A stretch of DNA of 64,000 nt from positions 5,468,481 to 5,532,480 of the forward strand of contig NC_049992.1 of the NCBI RefSeq assembly GCF_000003815.2, written 5' to 3'. Under the pieces are notes generated by a model. The model was not told the DNA's origin and did no database searches. It saw only the letters and a list, made by a program, of their open reading frames with translations. Positions 11,128 through 23,746 of this stretch are shown in pieces. This stretch comes from Branchiostoma floridae (Eukaryota > Chordata > Leptocardii > Amphioxiformes > Branchiostomatidae). How positions within the stretch are numbered: position 1 is the first letter of the stretch; each line of letters begins with the position of its first letter. The translations under genes were made by a program, and so were the position numbers.

Positions 11128-14100
11128 TTCCTAGTTCCTACATTTTGATCTATGTTGAAAACTTTACATTTTACTTGGGTCCATGACGAAACAACTTGCT
11201 ATGTGACGAAACATACTAAAGCGAACTGACAATGTGGCGAAACGTCCTGTAACCGATGTAGACAGGCGGACTGAGTACAGAATTTCTAGTTTGCAATTTC
11301 AGTATATAGTATTGTGAAAATCCCTTTAGAAAAATACGTTTTAGGGAAGATCTACTGGTGGGGCAAGAAAATCATTTCGATATTTTCGAATGGCACTTCA
11401 AAATACACGCCTTGGGTCTGAACCTCGTTGGTGTACTTGAAAGTAAATAAAATTTAACAGAGCCGCTGAAAATCCAGCGAGAGAGGCAGTGTTGAACGCC
11501 AAGCTAGTACAAATCTGCTTTAACATGGTTGAAGAATGGAAATGATCTTTTAAAAGCTATAATGGATGAGATAGAAACCAATTTGTTCCTGCTTTGACCT
11601 TGAATTTGGGTTGCTTCAGATTACATTCGGAAATGCACTGCAAAAATCGATTCAGAAGTAATCTGTTATAATAGTCTTGTACAAGCTTAAAAGCTTGTGC
11701 AAGGATATAGCTGACGGTTTATGAATGAAAGATGCTGTATATAGGAAAATTATGCAATATCTACAAATATTTCAGTAATTTGGTAGCCTGGTTACCATTA
11801 TCATCCCGTCGGCGTAGGGGCGCTTTAGTCATCCCAATCTGCTGATCAAAAGCCTGTTTCTGTTAGCATGTATTTTCAGCTGGCACTGAAACTTTAACCA
11901 ACCCCGTAAACATTCCCCGGCGAGTGCTGTTGAACTGGGCGGATGGTCTGCTCCCACACTCCCGTAGACATAGCGGTGAACTCCCGATGGTTTGATTACG
12001 AGGTTGGTATTTTGCACATTTCCATTGTATACTGGACAAAGTTAGTTTTTCTAAGTTTTCTATAATTTCCATTTTGATTGGTGAGCGTTATGCTGAATTT
12101 AGATATGTTTTTAGATATCTGGGATTTTATGTGTTTCGGCAACTCCGGGGTCAGTTCCACCTTCAAACTGCAGGAAAAGTCTCAGTTAAACGAGTATTAA
12201 CATTACCCATACTTGGGTACACCAATTGAGTGTACATGTCCAGGGCACAAGATACAGGCAAAACGGGAATTCTACTGAGAAGTACATGCTCATACACCAG
12301 GAGGCAAAAAATGACCTTGACCTCTTTTCCCTGCACCTACCCTTGTACAAAATATCCCTTCAGAGGTTTCTATATAAGCTATGTTGACTTCGAATGTACA
12401 CAAACACAGACACATAGACCCATGCACCATAACCTCAACAATATCTTAATTTTTATGGACTAAGAAAGACCATAGCAAGCTATATAAACCACTGTACCCG
12501 CCCCTATGATGATTGACATAACTGGCTGTGTACATGTATGTGGGTCAAACGTGTTATTGATATTCCGCTATGGAAAATAGGTCATTCAAAAGCGTACTTA
12601 TGTCATAAAGCGTTGAAGTATGTCACAAATGGCATACCCCGGTGACATGGCTGTATCCTTGCTATGACATAAACATGCAGCAAAGGCACGTTTATAGACC
12701 TAAATGTGACGACGTAAGGTCACGGATGACGCTTCTCATCACAACTGACTTCCAAACATGGTCTGGAGGTCATCGTTTGCCGTGTGTGATGGTGGATTCA
12801 GTAACACGTTTATACATAACGGGACCGTTATGAAAGCATTGCATGCTTTCTATTTATATATTTCCAGTCGAAATCACGAGACATCACAGTACCCGGGGTC
12901 TCGCCTAGTAGTGGCCATAGCTTCGACGTCTACACACTTTTACCTGAGGAAAGAAATTTCAACAGCGCAGCTCTCAAGTAACGACAAGGTCAGATTGTTA
13001 CACCCCCATGTTCCCACACCCCTACGCCCCACAACACCCCTCTTACCGACATTCCTAGCCCTATGCTTTGCTCCCGATGATTTGGTTACCATACTAACCC
13101 TACATGCACGAGACTGTACCATTATACGACCACATTTGGAAAGCATTTATTCAAGCCTACTACTAGTTGAGGTAGGCCTACTAGCGAATTATGGTCGGGT
13201 GTTAGGCAGTCTAGAGTCTATGGGCTGTTCTGGTAACATGTTTTCACGTCCTTCACTAGGAGAAGAAATAAATCAGACGCACAAATCATACCTGGTCCAA
13301 AACCTTTCATGAAGGTAGCTACATGTACAATTCACATCCCCACTGAAGTGTTATGCATTAGGCCGAAAGTGCAAACATTGCATGCGGTCCAAAATTGAAT
13401 CACACAATCAGGCCTTCGCCACATCCATGAGTAATGATATAATCACCCAGTAGCTTCCCAAAGGGCTAAAATTCCTCTAAACAAATCATTGATCCCATCT
13501 GTTGGCCAGTAACTATATCACGGATTCATTAAAGCCGTGAATAGGCTAAAGGTTAATAAGGGGTGTTCATTGGATCATTGATTTTGCAATTATCTCATTT
13601 GTTCTTTCTCGTCTTCTTACGCCCCATGCTTTAATCAAGGATTCTGACTAGTCGACTAGTCCAGTATCTGCTGAGTATTGATACCTTCATACAAATTGAG
13701 GTATTGCTATTGGGGTGTCTGTCTGCCTGTTCGCATTCCAAGTATTTGAAGTCATAAAGTTTGCACCACTGAATTCGAATGGATTGTAATGACAATACAT
13801 GAGTAGGAATTGGGACGACGAAGTTTTACTTTGAGCCCCCCTGTGTGTGACCTTTCGAATTCCTGTTTTGGAATTAACTTATAGAACCATAATTTTTTAT
13901 ATCTTGCAATTCTGACAAGTTTCCTATTTTGTAACTAAATTTGTATCAAATTGGAAATTGGAATTAATTTTGTATATATAAAGAATCATATCATATCATA
14001 TTATATTTGATATCTTTCAATACGGACAAGTGTTATGCTTGCACATTTGATATCGAGTTCATTTTCATAGCGTAGGTATGGTTTGTATCGTTTGCAGAAT

Positions 14101-14704
14101 TGTTTGTGAAAAATGACTCAGCACATTACTGTTCAGTTTATATAATGTCTTAACCCGATACTCGTATCAAGCAATGCAGGAATACCTTTTTAAATGTGCC
14201 TTTGCATTTCTCTTGCGATGTAGATTGGTGGTTTTCCGACCATGAATAGATGTTTTATCTGGTGCGTAGATAATTCTAATGCAGGGTTGTATAGCAACTG
14301 TAGGGTATGACCCACTTTTAGATAGCTCATTCGGCGGCGAGGATACGTTTCAATGCTCTGAGGAAATAAGATGATGGGAACGGATGGATGATGATAGATT
14401 CCTGACCCAGAGAGCCTCACGTACCATCAAGGAAAATAAAAGACCCTATGAAAAACAGCAAGCAATCGGGACGTATTTTGGAAAATGCCAGACGTTAGAC
14501 GTTTCAGGCTGCATCCACAACATTTCGGTATACGTAGTAACACTGAGCAAATTAGCTGAACAGCGTGTTGTTGAAAAAATAACTATGAATGGATGTGCAA
14601 AAGACACACTTTAGATAGTCCAAAAGGAAATAAAAATAAGACATCGGGTCATCGACAAAAATATACTGCTTTCTTAGAAATCAGCTTGACAGTATCTTGA
14701 CGAC
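11128..14704. other. Intergenic, no gene recognised
   Basis: It contains one long open frame (12758-13312, plus strand) with no recognisable domain, low-complexity (ATC)n/(TAT)n at 13985-14010, and otherwise ordinary AT-rich sequence. No supported feature. Confidence 0.45.
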
Positions 14705-16081
14705 GGCTTAGGCTAGGGTCACAATTAGCCCGGTGCCCGTCAGGGATGTAGCCCCGGCCGGGCTCTGAAGTCGGGCGGACACCGGCTGTTTACCGGCTGT
14801 CGTGGTCACAATCAAACGTTGCCTTCGCGCTGCCCCATGGGGGTCCCGGAGTGTTCCGGCGGGCACCCCGTCATTTTTCTTTAAAAAATTTCCACCTTCC
14901 TAGGTTCGTCTCCGGCAGACACCCGTCAGATGTTCTGACGGTGTCCTGTAGTCACCCCTGCGGGGTCCGACAGGGTAACGTTTGTCTCTCACAGCCCGGT
15001 GGGGCAGTTGTAGGGTCCCTGCCGCATGCCCTGCGAACAACGGCAGGGAACCAGGCAGGCTCCTGGTGGGCACTCTTTAAGGGGTATAAAAACAAGCATT
15101 GCCTGCATTCACTTAAGGTAGTACATCATTGAACTTGGAGTACTGGTGCGGTACGTCGGGGTCCGTTCACTGCGGCACGGTTTTTTTCGCCAACTTTTCC
15201 TCGCACTCGCACTGACGTGCGGCACTGTTACGTTTCTAAACTAAACTAAATAAACATGTTATTGGAATTTTTAATGTCGGCGGATGACTTGCCAAACTGT
15301 TGAGGCCTATATTTTTATATTTGTAAAACGAAAAAAAATGGCTTATGGGTCCGAATGACTGCAAGTTTGGCGTTCCGTCGGCCAATTGCAGAGGAAACGT
15401 CCTTCTTCAGCCAAACATCTTTCTTCAGCTTGTTTCTATAGTCTGGGGTTGTAATATCGTAAAAAAACATAGAAGCTTTCTATGAAGGAGGCTATCTGTT
15501 CGTCCTGCTTCTCAGTGATGCAGCCTATTATGTGGTCTGTTGCGTGGTGTGTTGTCCTATCCCCCTCTGTTCAGCCCTTGTCTGCAGAAGTTTCTGTTGC
15601 TGAATTCTTCCGCCTGCCTAGTGGGCTAAGGGCTGTTTCCCCTGGTCTTCTCCTTTCCCTTGGTATAGCGCTATGCACTTAACTCCACTGTAATACGAGA
15701 ACTGTGTGATACGTGTAAGTTCACGGCTTTTGTCCTTTCACGTGATCTGTGACGTCACATATTTGACCCGGTGTTACGAATTACACACTTTTATTCCGTA
15801 AACCTGGTCTTTGACGTAACGAATTTATTCCGACAGACTGCCGGCAACCGGAGGGGTCCCTCTCGGTGTTGTCACGATTAGGTCGCGGGGTGGTTGTACG
15901 AGCGGGTCCCTGGTTCATTTTAGCTCAGACTTAAATTGAACCAGGGTCCCGGCCGGGCCTCAAAATACCCCGGCAGCCGCGAGGTGTCCCACAGGGTAAC
16001 GGAGGGGTCACGCCCGAAAGTGCCAAAAAACAGCCCGTGAATTGTCCGGCAGGGCCCCTTTTTCGAATTGTGACCTAAGCC
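14705..16081. mobile_element. GC-rich 1.38-kb non-autonomous DNA transposon candidate
   Basis: The left end GGCTTAGGCTAGGGTCACAATT (14705-14726) is mirrored at the right end by AATTGTGACCTAAGCC (16066-16081), apart from a 6-base indel. The interior is much richer in G+C than its surroundings near both ends, with repeated CCGGC, CGGGCACC and AGGGTCCC words. No long ORF with recognisable similarity. A related right-end piece (CAGGGCCCCTTTTCTCGAATGCGACCTT) lies near 26549-26576. Confidence 0.65.
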
Positions 16082-18666
16082 TTACGAAGCATGAAATTGA
16101 TATCCTATTTGACAGAGTGCTACCATCATCTGCAAAGATGGAAGGATGCCTACTATATCTCAGCGACAAAGGATCTCTTGAAACAGACAAATAACCATTT
16201 AGATAGATATAGCTTATAAACATGAAAGCGCGTGGTTGGCTGGTTGGTCGTTCGGGTGGCGGTGACGATTCATCACGGACTTAGTTTGCCATTTTAGTAT
16301 CTATCAGATAAAGGCATCGGATATGTTAGAAACATGTATGAACAATTTGTTCTATTTGCATGTGAAGATGGGACCATAGCTTCTAATCTTTCATATTTGA
16401 CATCTAGCTCTTTCGGTTACATTAACGAAAGGACTTGTTAATGAAATAGATTTAAGGTCATCAAGGTTGATGTATGTATGTATGTAAGGTTGAATTGTTT
16501 TCTTATTGGTCTTTCCCTTATCGTTTGTAGATTTCATTAATAAATAACATTACACCGTTCTTCTATAAGAATGCAATGAAAAAAAAAAACTTAGATTGAC
16601 TTGCAGGGAAGAGGACTGAAAATGCCAACAATATGAGCACAGAACTCTTGTACCGTGAAATTGGTACCACCTCAAACGCAGCAGAGAACCGGCCATGACG
16701 TCATTCCTGCCCATTTCAATGACTGATGATGCTATCCGGTCAGCTAACGGGTGATCTCGAGAAAAAATCAAAAGCTTTGAAAATGGAAAGGAGAAAGTTC
16801 ATGGTCACGACAAATTACGTGGTCTGTGTGAGCTGCAGTACTTTCATGGTTATGCAATTTCATTCCCTGTGAAATTTGAAATAAAGGAACATGCTTCCAT
16901 TCCACCCGAAATGTATCATTTTCCTTAGTATCAATCATTTGGCTACATCATGATACTCAATAATTCAAGATTGTGATGATGATTGTTTTAGCCTGAGTTA
17001 TAAAGCAAAAAGTCCCCAGAAGTTGGGATTCTTTTTATTTGATACATAAACCATAGTATGCTTCATTTTCTCCCAATATCCCCATACATCTAAATTTTGT
17101 TTTCCTTCCTTATCATTTCGAATTCCATCATCAAAAAGCAAAAATCACATAATATTTTCGTTTCACAAGCCATGTCGATACACTGGTCGTTTACTGATAA
17201 ACATGTACACACCAAGAAATAATTGATATATATATATATATATATAACCTAATATACACGTAACTGGTAATAATGCAAATATAACATCTGTCTTTTGCTG
17301 CTAAGGCTATCTAGGGATCTTGGGACACTTACATTGCTTTGTAAAGCTCTTACTATCTTTTGAGTACCATAGCACTGAAGCGAGACATTTTACTGCCAAC
17401 AAAGCTCTTATTGCCTGCGAGACCAATTACAGGTAAATTTGTCTCGTTCCATCCGCTAAGCATGACGCCATGTGGAGGTATTTTCCGCCAGAAGAGAATC
17501 GTTCCCTTGATCCCTTAGACGATTACTACAGGAAGCTAGGAGAGAATCATTCAAGTGTTAGCAGGTGTTCTATTGCAATGGGTAACGTTAATGACATGGC
17601 TTCCTTCAGTCTGGGCTATTTCTCGTAGCTCATGCAAATACAAATGGAATGGGACGAGCAGGTTATTTTGGACAAGCCTAAACCTCGAGGATTTCCCCGA
17701 TAATGTCCTAGTTCATCTATCATACATCGCCACAAGTTTACAGTATGGTCAATAATTCATTAACGAAACCATAACATTTGCGTAACCATCCTATCAGACG
17801 AGTACCTGCTTGCTATTCACCTGTATACAAATTTTATTTTTCTGTTAATGCAGCAGTATGAGTTATAGAATATCCATTGCTTGCGAATGTTCAAATTTCT
17901 TCGAAACATTGCTTGTTTAAAAATCACGTCACGTTCTTCTAGAATTTTGTTATTATATGGAAAATGTAGTTATTTCCTCTAAATCTTCTTGAAAGCGTAA
18001 TAAACTTGGTGTATCACAACTGTCGTTGGTGTTTGCAAAAATGTGTCTGCTGAATACTAAAAAGGAATAGAAAACTATGAATCAGACTTTCCAATGCAAC
18101 AACTCCATATAATTTGTATGTCAAAACTTCGTCAAGGGAGTTTTAAGGATTATCTGCCGGCAGACCAGCTATCATCAATAATGTTAAATCGATACCAAAT
18201 GGCACATGGGGAGGATAGTATTGTTAGCACGATTGATATTTATTACTTTGTTATCATACATAAACCTCACGCTGAGCCTGCAACCGTTGTGGAAGAGTTA
18301 TTGCTTGATTAGTCTGAAGCAAAACTTATTTCTCTTTTGGGATATGCGTTTCTTGAAATTTAAGTGCAATATACCAAGCCAACAGAAAGTAATTTTCCCA
18401 CCGTTTTACGATACATAAACATAATGGCTTTGGTGTAACTTGGAAACGACCGTATGGCGTCTTTGGATTCGAAACTTTAAATCTGAAAGCAAGTTACTTC
18501 TTACAGCAAATTGTAAGCGAATAACAGACAAAATACAAGCCTTCATTGGCAATAGCGTCTTGGTATATTGTCTATGAACCTCATCCGGTATAACATCCGG
18601 GCTACATACTTACCAACTGTTTTGTTGATATACACAGTGCGTGGCTGACACAGTTCATCCAAAGCC
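16082..18666. other. Upstream region of receptor B, no gene recognised
   Basis: Contains a (TA)n tract near 17227-17246. If receptor B has a separate signal-peptide exon it should lie here, but I could not identify one with confidence. Confidence 0.45.
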
Positions 18667-21600
18667 ATGGACACTCCGGTTCTAAAGGTGGCTGTTTTTG
18701 AGGTAAGGTACATATTTTTCATAGAAATTATACATGTACATGTTGCATTTTAACTTACATTATATGTTAAGAATTTTCTCACTACTTTTAAACGATTGTA
18801 ACCAAATATTTATGCTGCAACTGTAAATTACTGTAACTAAAAAATCTGTACATGTACTTCATAATAATTATGCAAATGTTATGTACTTTCATACGTTTTT
18901 TTTCTATTTTTCCATAACAAAAGAATGTGAATTATGACTGCTGAATGCTCTTCAATGATCCTCAATGTAATGTTTCATTTCTCACAGCCGACTCATCCTT
19001 TTCTTGCGTTATTGTAGAGATCTCCGTTCATAGTGAAGCTAGAGAGTCCAGATGGGTTCCAGTGGAGTGGTTTCTGTGTGGACCTGTTGAATCACCTCTC
19101 CTCCCTGCTAAACTTCCGGTACGAGCTGTACGAAACCCCGGGTAATGCTGCAGGAAACAGACTTCCTGACGGAAACTGGACCGGAGTGATTGGTCAGATT
19201 GTTAATGAGGTATGTTTTTGTTGTCTAAATTTCTTAGCTTTATATCATTGTATTAATCCTTGTGGATCCATCTACATTTATCTATATCTAATAATATAGA
19301 TCTACCTTTCTTTGCATCTATCAATCTATCATCTGTCTATCTATTTATGTAAACATCTGTCAATAGATAAATAGACATTTTCATCTGTCCATCTATCTAG
19401 CTACATAGTGTTAATGTCTACCTTTATCTATATCTATAACCTAGCGATCTAGTAGAGGTGTCATTCACACATATATACCAAACGTAACCTCGTATTTTCA
19501 ATAGAAACACAATGTTAACCCTTGTTACGTGTCTGTAGAAAGCTGACCTGGCCTTATCCTCCCTGTCCATCACGTCTCTGAGGGAGAAGGTCGTGGACTT
19601 CACCAATCCTTTTATGGAATATGGTCACGTGCTGGTCATGCGCAGACCGTCACTGGAAGACAGGCACATCCTGGCTTTTACCCATCCATTCCATTGGCAG
19701 GTGACAAGAGTTTTTTTTTTCTATTTGGCACATAGATAAGGAATAACACGGTCTTATCTATGAGTCATTTATCTATAATGTTAACGTATGTGTCTTAATT
19801 GGACACGTTCCTGATGAAACTACAAAAATTGCACAAAGGTCATCCATGCTTTGTGAAACAGTCACACTACATTAAGCTACAAAATTGCCAGCAATTACAA
19901 GTTGCAGTTATCAAGATCTCGACATTTTGACGTGAATGATGTTCATGGTCTGACAGCATAACAAGATGGCGTGATGAAAGTTGTGGTGTTTAGATGCAAG
20001 CAAGTCAAAATGACCCCGAGGAAGGTGGCAGATGGTCACCGAAACTTCGGTAGAATAAACACTAGTCTAGTTTGTGTGCAAAGGATATCTTACGTGGCTG
20101 ACAGAAGAGGATAAAAGAATCATTGTAGGAGCTGTCCTGCTTTACTTTAGTGCAGCCTTCCACATAGTTAATCACGATATCCTGCTAGCTAAGTTGAGAT
20201 GTCATGGATTCAAAGACCTGGCAGTCAGCTGGGTAGAGAGTTAACTCAGAGGAAAGGAACAGGCTGTGTTTTTTTAATGTGCCTATAAATGAGATCCTAA
20301 TAAAACAAACAAGCAAACAAAAATCTTTCTGTCAACTTCTAGCATGTTTCGAGCAAGGCTACTTAAGAGCAGGTAGATGATATTGTTTTTTCAATCAAAC
20401 TTTACCATCACAATTGTTCTTCCCTCCCCAGGTGTGGTTGTGCATCATCACCTGCATGTTCACGGTGGGAATCCTGCTGTTCCTGACCAGCAGACTCAGG
20501 CTGAAGATGAACGCCGGGGACAGACATGCCGACAACGACAGGGCCTTCAACCTCAGGAACAGCCTCTGGTTCGTCTACTGGTCCATGATGCGGAAAGGTA
20601 AAAGTGCACTCTCACTGCACTTGCGTCAAGCTTGCGTCACCGCAGGGTTCGTTCACTGCGTCACTGTTTTGTTATTTTCTCTAATTCTCTAATTCTAATT
20701 TTCTAATCTAGATATTACGTAATACGTAAACGTATGACTCAAAAGACAACAAAATACACAAAAGGTAGGAAAATTCGTTCTTTTATCTCTGAAATTCTTT
20801 TTATATCTTTAGTATCTTTATTATTTTACCTTTAGTATCTTTTGAACCCCGCAGTGACGCAATTGTAGTGAGAGAGCAGCTTAGTCAAGTGTTTAATCGA
20901 TACGCTGGAACAGTGACTTAAGCACGCGCACAGATTGTTAAATTGGTCAGACGTTTCAGGTTGCTTCTCGTAACTGACCGAACAAGACCTGCGGGTCACC
21001 AGGCTTAAACCCCAAACTATGTGAAGTGCGTTTTATTGGTAACATTGACTAACCATGTGTATCTTATTATTAGCATCGGCTAGCGATGTGTTTCGTATTG
21101 GAAAATTGACTAGACGAGTGTATGTTATAAACGAAATTGATTAGCCATGTGCATCATATGTGGAACATGGATCAGCCTTGATAATCAATATCTATCTCAT
21201 GAAAATGATTGATAAGATAGGCATATCTGTATTTTGTTGAACATTGAATAACCCTGTGTAACATTGTTGGTAACATTAATTATATGTATGTTATAGGTAT
21301 CGTTGAATAGCTTTGCATCTTAATTATGGGTAACATGCATTGGCATCTGTATAACATTGACTAGCCATGAGTATGTATGTGTATTTGTGGACAACAACGA
21401 CTATACATTTGATCTTACGGATAACGTAGGACTATTTTTTTGTACTTTTCCAACACTCAACAGGAGGAGAGCCCCCACCGCGGTCTCTATCTATAAGGAT
21501 CATGGCAGGGTTCTGGTGGCTGTTCGTGCTGATTGTCGTGTCCACTTACACCGCCAACCTCACGGCTTTCCTCACCGTCAAACGCCTCAAGCATCCCGTC

Positions 21601-23715
21601 ACCTCTCTGGACGACCTCGCCTCGCAAACCAAAGTCAAGTACGGCATCGTCAACCGCGGGTCGCTGTACGATTTCTTCAAAGCACAGGAAGGTGAATATT
21701 CGAGTATAAGAAGATTATTTGCGTTTGGGATCGCAATGTTGGCAGCGACACCTAGCTGCAGTTCTTGTCTTGAGGCAGGTGACAGAGAGTCACGGAATCG
21801 TCTGCTGTGATTGTATGTCTAGGCTGTAGATGAATATATCTCCTTATCCTGTGATTCTCAAACATTATTAATCCCATGAAATATCGAGTATGCCTTATAA
21901 GACTATGGGAAATCATGTTATGGATGACGCCTATGCCGACACTGTTTTTCATCTGATTAAAATATTCTAATTGGGGGCTGTAATTAAAACACTAAAAGAC
22001 CTAAAGTTTTTTTTTTACATGTATGAGCGACACAGTAGACGCAAGCCATTTATGCTAGCTTTGAACTTTAGCTGTTTCCCCCTCCTTAGGCACAAGTTCT
22101 ATCTATGAAAGACTTTGGTACGGCATGGAGGCCAATCCACAGGAAAGCTTCGTCAGCAACATACAAGAAGGGATGGACAGAGCAAGACAAGGGGAATATG
22201 CCTTCATAACGGAAGGCACTCATTTCATGTATGAGGTAATTACATAATTCATAGAAAAGCTGCATCATGGTACGTGATATGGTGTAGAATGGTGTGATAT
22301 ATGATATATGATGCGATATGACATGATATGAGTCTTATATAAGAGGCGTCGCGTCGCGTACCGGTAGGGTGTTTGGATTTTGGTTTTGGTTTAGTTTAAC
22401 CCAAATATGATCCGACGTTGTATCCGCAGAGAGGCACATTCAGATGCTCAGTTCCTGGACTCATTCTTTTGGACACCATTTCTAACTACAATAAGTGAAA
22501 ATGGCAGTTTAGACGTTCATTATGAATGGTATCTTAGTAGTGATCTAAAGTGGCTGAGATCTTGGTCTATGTTGGCGCGGGAAGCCAACATGTTTGTAAT
22601 GGCCATTTGCATTATTCAATTAGAGACCTCTTAGAGAATCAGCTATAATACGTTTAAGGGGACTAGAACTTTTTTAGTCGTCTTGAAAAGAAAGACATGG
22701 ATACATACTAGATGAAAATGTTGTGCGATAGATCTAATTGATTTTGACCCTTTCAAACTTTTCTTGAATTCATTGAAAGATTGTAGCTTGGCATATACGT
22801 ACAGAATATTTTTCTCCCACTGCTAGGCCATGAAAGACCCGGACTGCCAGTTGAGCATGGTGGGTGCGCCGTTTGTCTATGGAGGCTATGGGATCGCCAC
22901 AAGGAACGGCAGTCATTGGACAGAGAAACTAACTATCGGGTAAGACTAAAGAGATAGATATTTATTTATTACTAGTCTAAATCTTACTTCGACGATGTAG
23001 ATCAACCAAGGCCAATACGTTCATACTTGCACAACCATATACGTAACTCGTATCTTGGCTGTTCCATGATTTGCGTATTGTTACATGTACATGTTACCAC
23101 TCTAAATATGATGTACTCTAAGTCTTGTCAGGACGTGTTAATGAGATGTTGCACCTTTGTTTTCTATCACATGAAGCATCTTACAGCTGCGAGAGTTGGG
23201 CAGAATCAACGCGTTACGGGACCGGTGGTGGCCGAAGTCGGAGTGCTCGCTGGACGGGTCCGATCCCCGCGCCAATGCTAGCGGTCTGACGCTGGGGGAG
23301 CTGAAGGTTATTTCCTTCCCTCGTATGATATACATAGGAAATTTATCAAATAATGTCTAGACACTAGAAATCCCTCCAATTATTGTAAAAGACCAAATTC
23401 ATCCCCTTCTATGTAGTACTACCTTTGTATAAGTAGATTAGCCTTACAGAACTGAATCAGTAGAAGCCATGCTTTTTACCTTGTACAATTGTTGCGCAAT
23501 AAACTTATAATTATGTATAAAGCTTTAACCTTGACACCTAAACAAGTTACGTTGTACACAACTTTGGTGTTGTGTAATGGATTGGTTGGTCGGCACATTG
23601 ACTCTCTCCCTCATTTAGTTTAGTCCATTTAGTATACATCTTTTTGTCTGCCTGTTAATTTCTCTCTGTCTCTCTCTCTCTCTTATAGTATATATATATG
23701 ATACATAGAGAGAGA

Positions 23716-23746
<31 letters not shown>

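Noticed and set aside
12758-13312. 184-codon open frame on the plus strand
   Set aside because: Longest plus-strand ORF outside genes, but it has no recognisable domain, no splice context and an ordinary AT-rich intergenic setting. Chance is likely at this number of frames.
15482-15682. Hydrophobic ORF that could be the receptor B signal-peptide exon
   Set aside because: It lies inside the GC-rich transposon-like block and has no donor in the phase needed to join receptor B.
21357-21695. Longer frame over the receptor B pore/M3 exon
   Set aside because: Wrong frame; the conserved [10 protein letters not shown] lies in the other frame, with a proper acceptor at 21462-21463.
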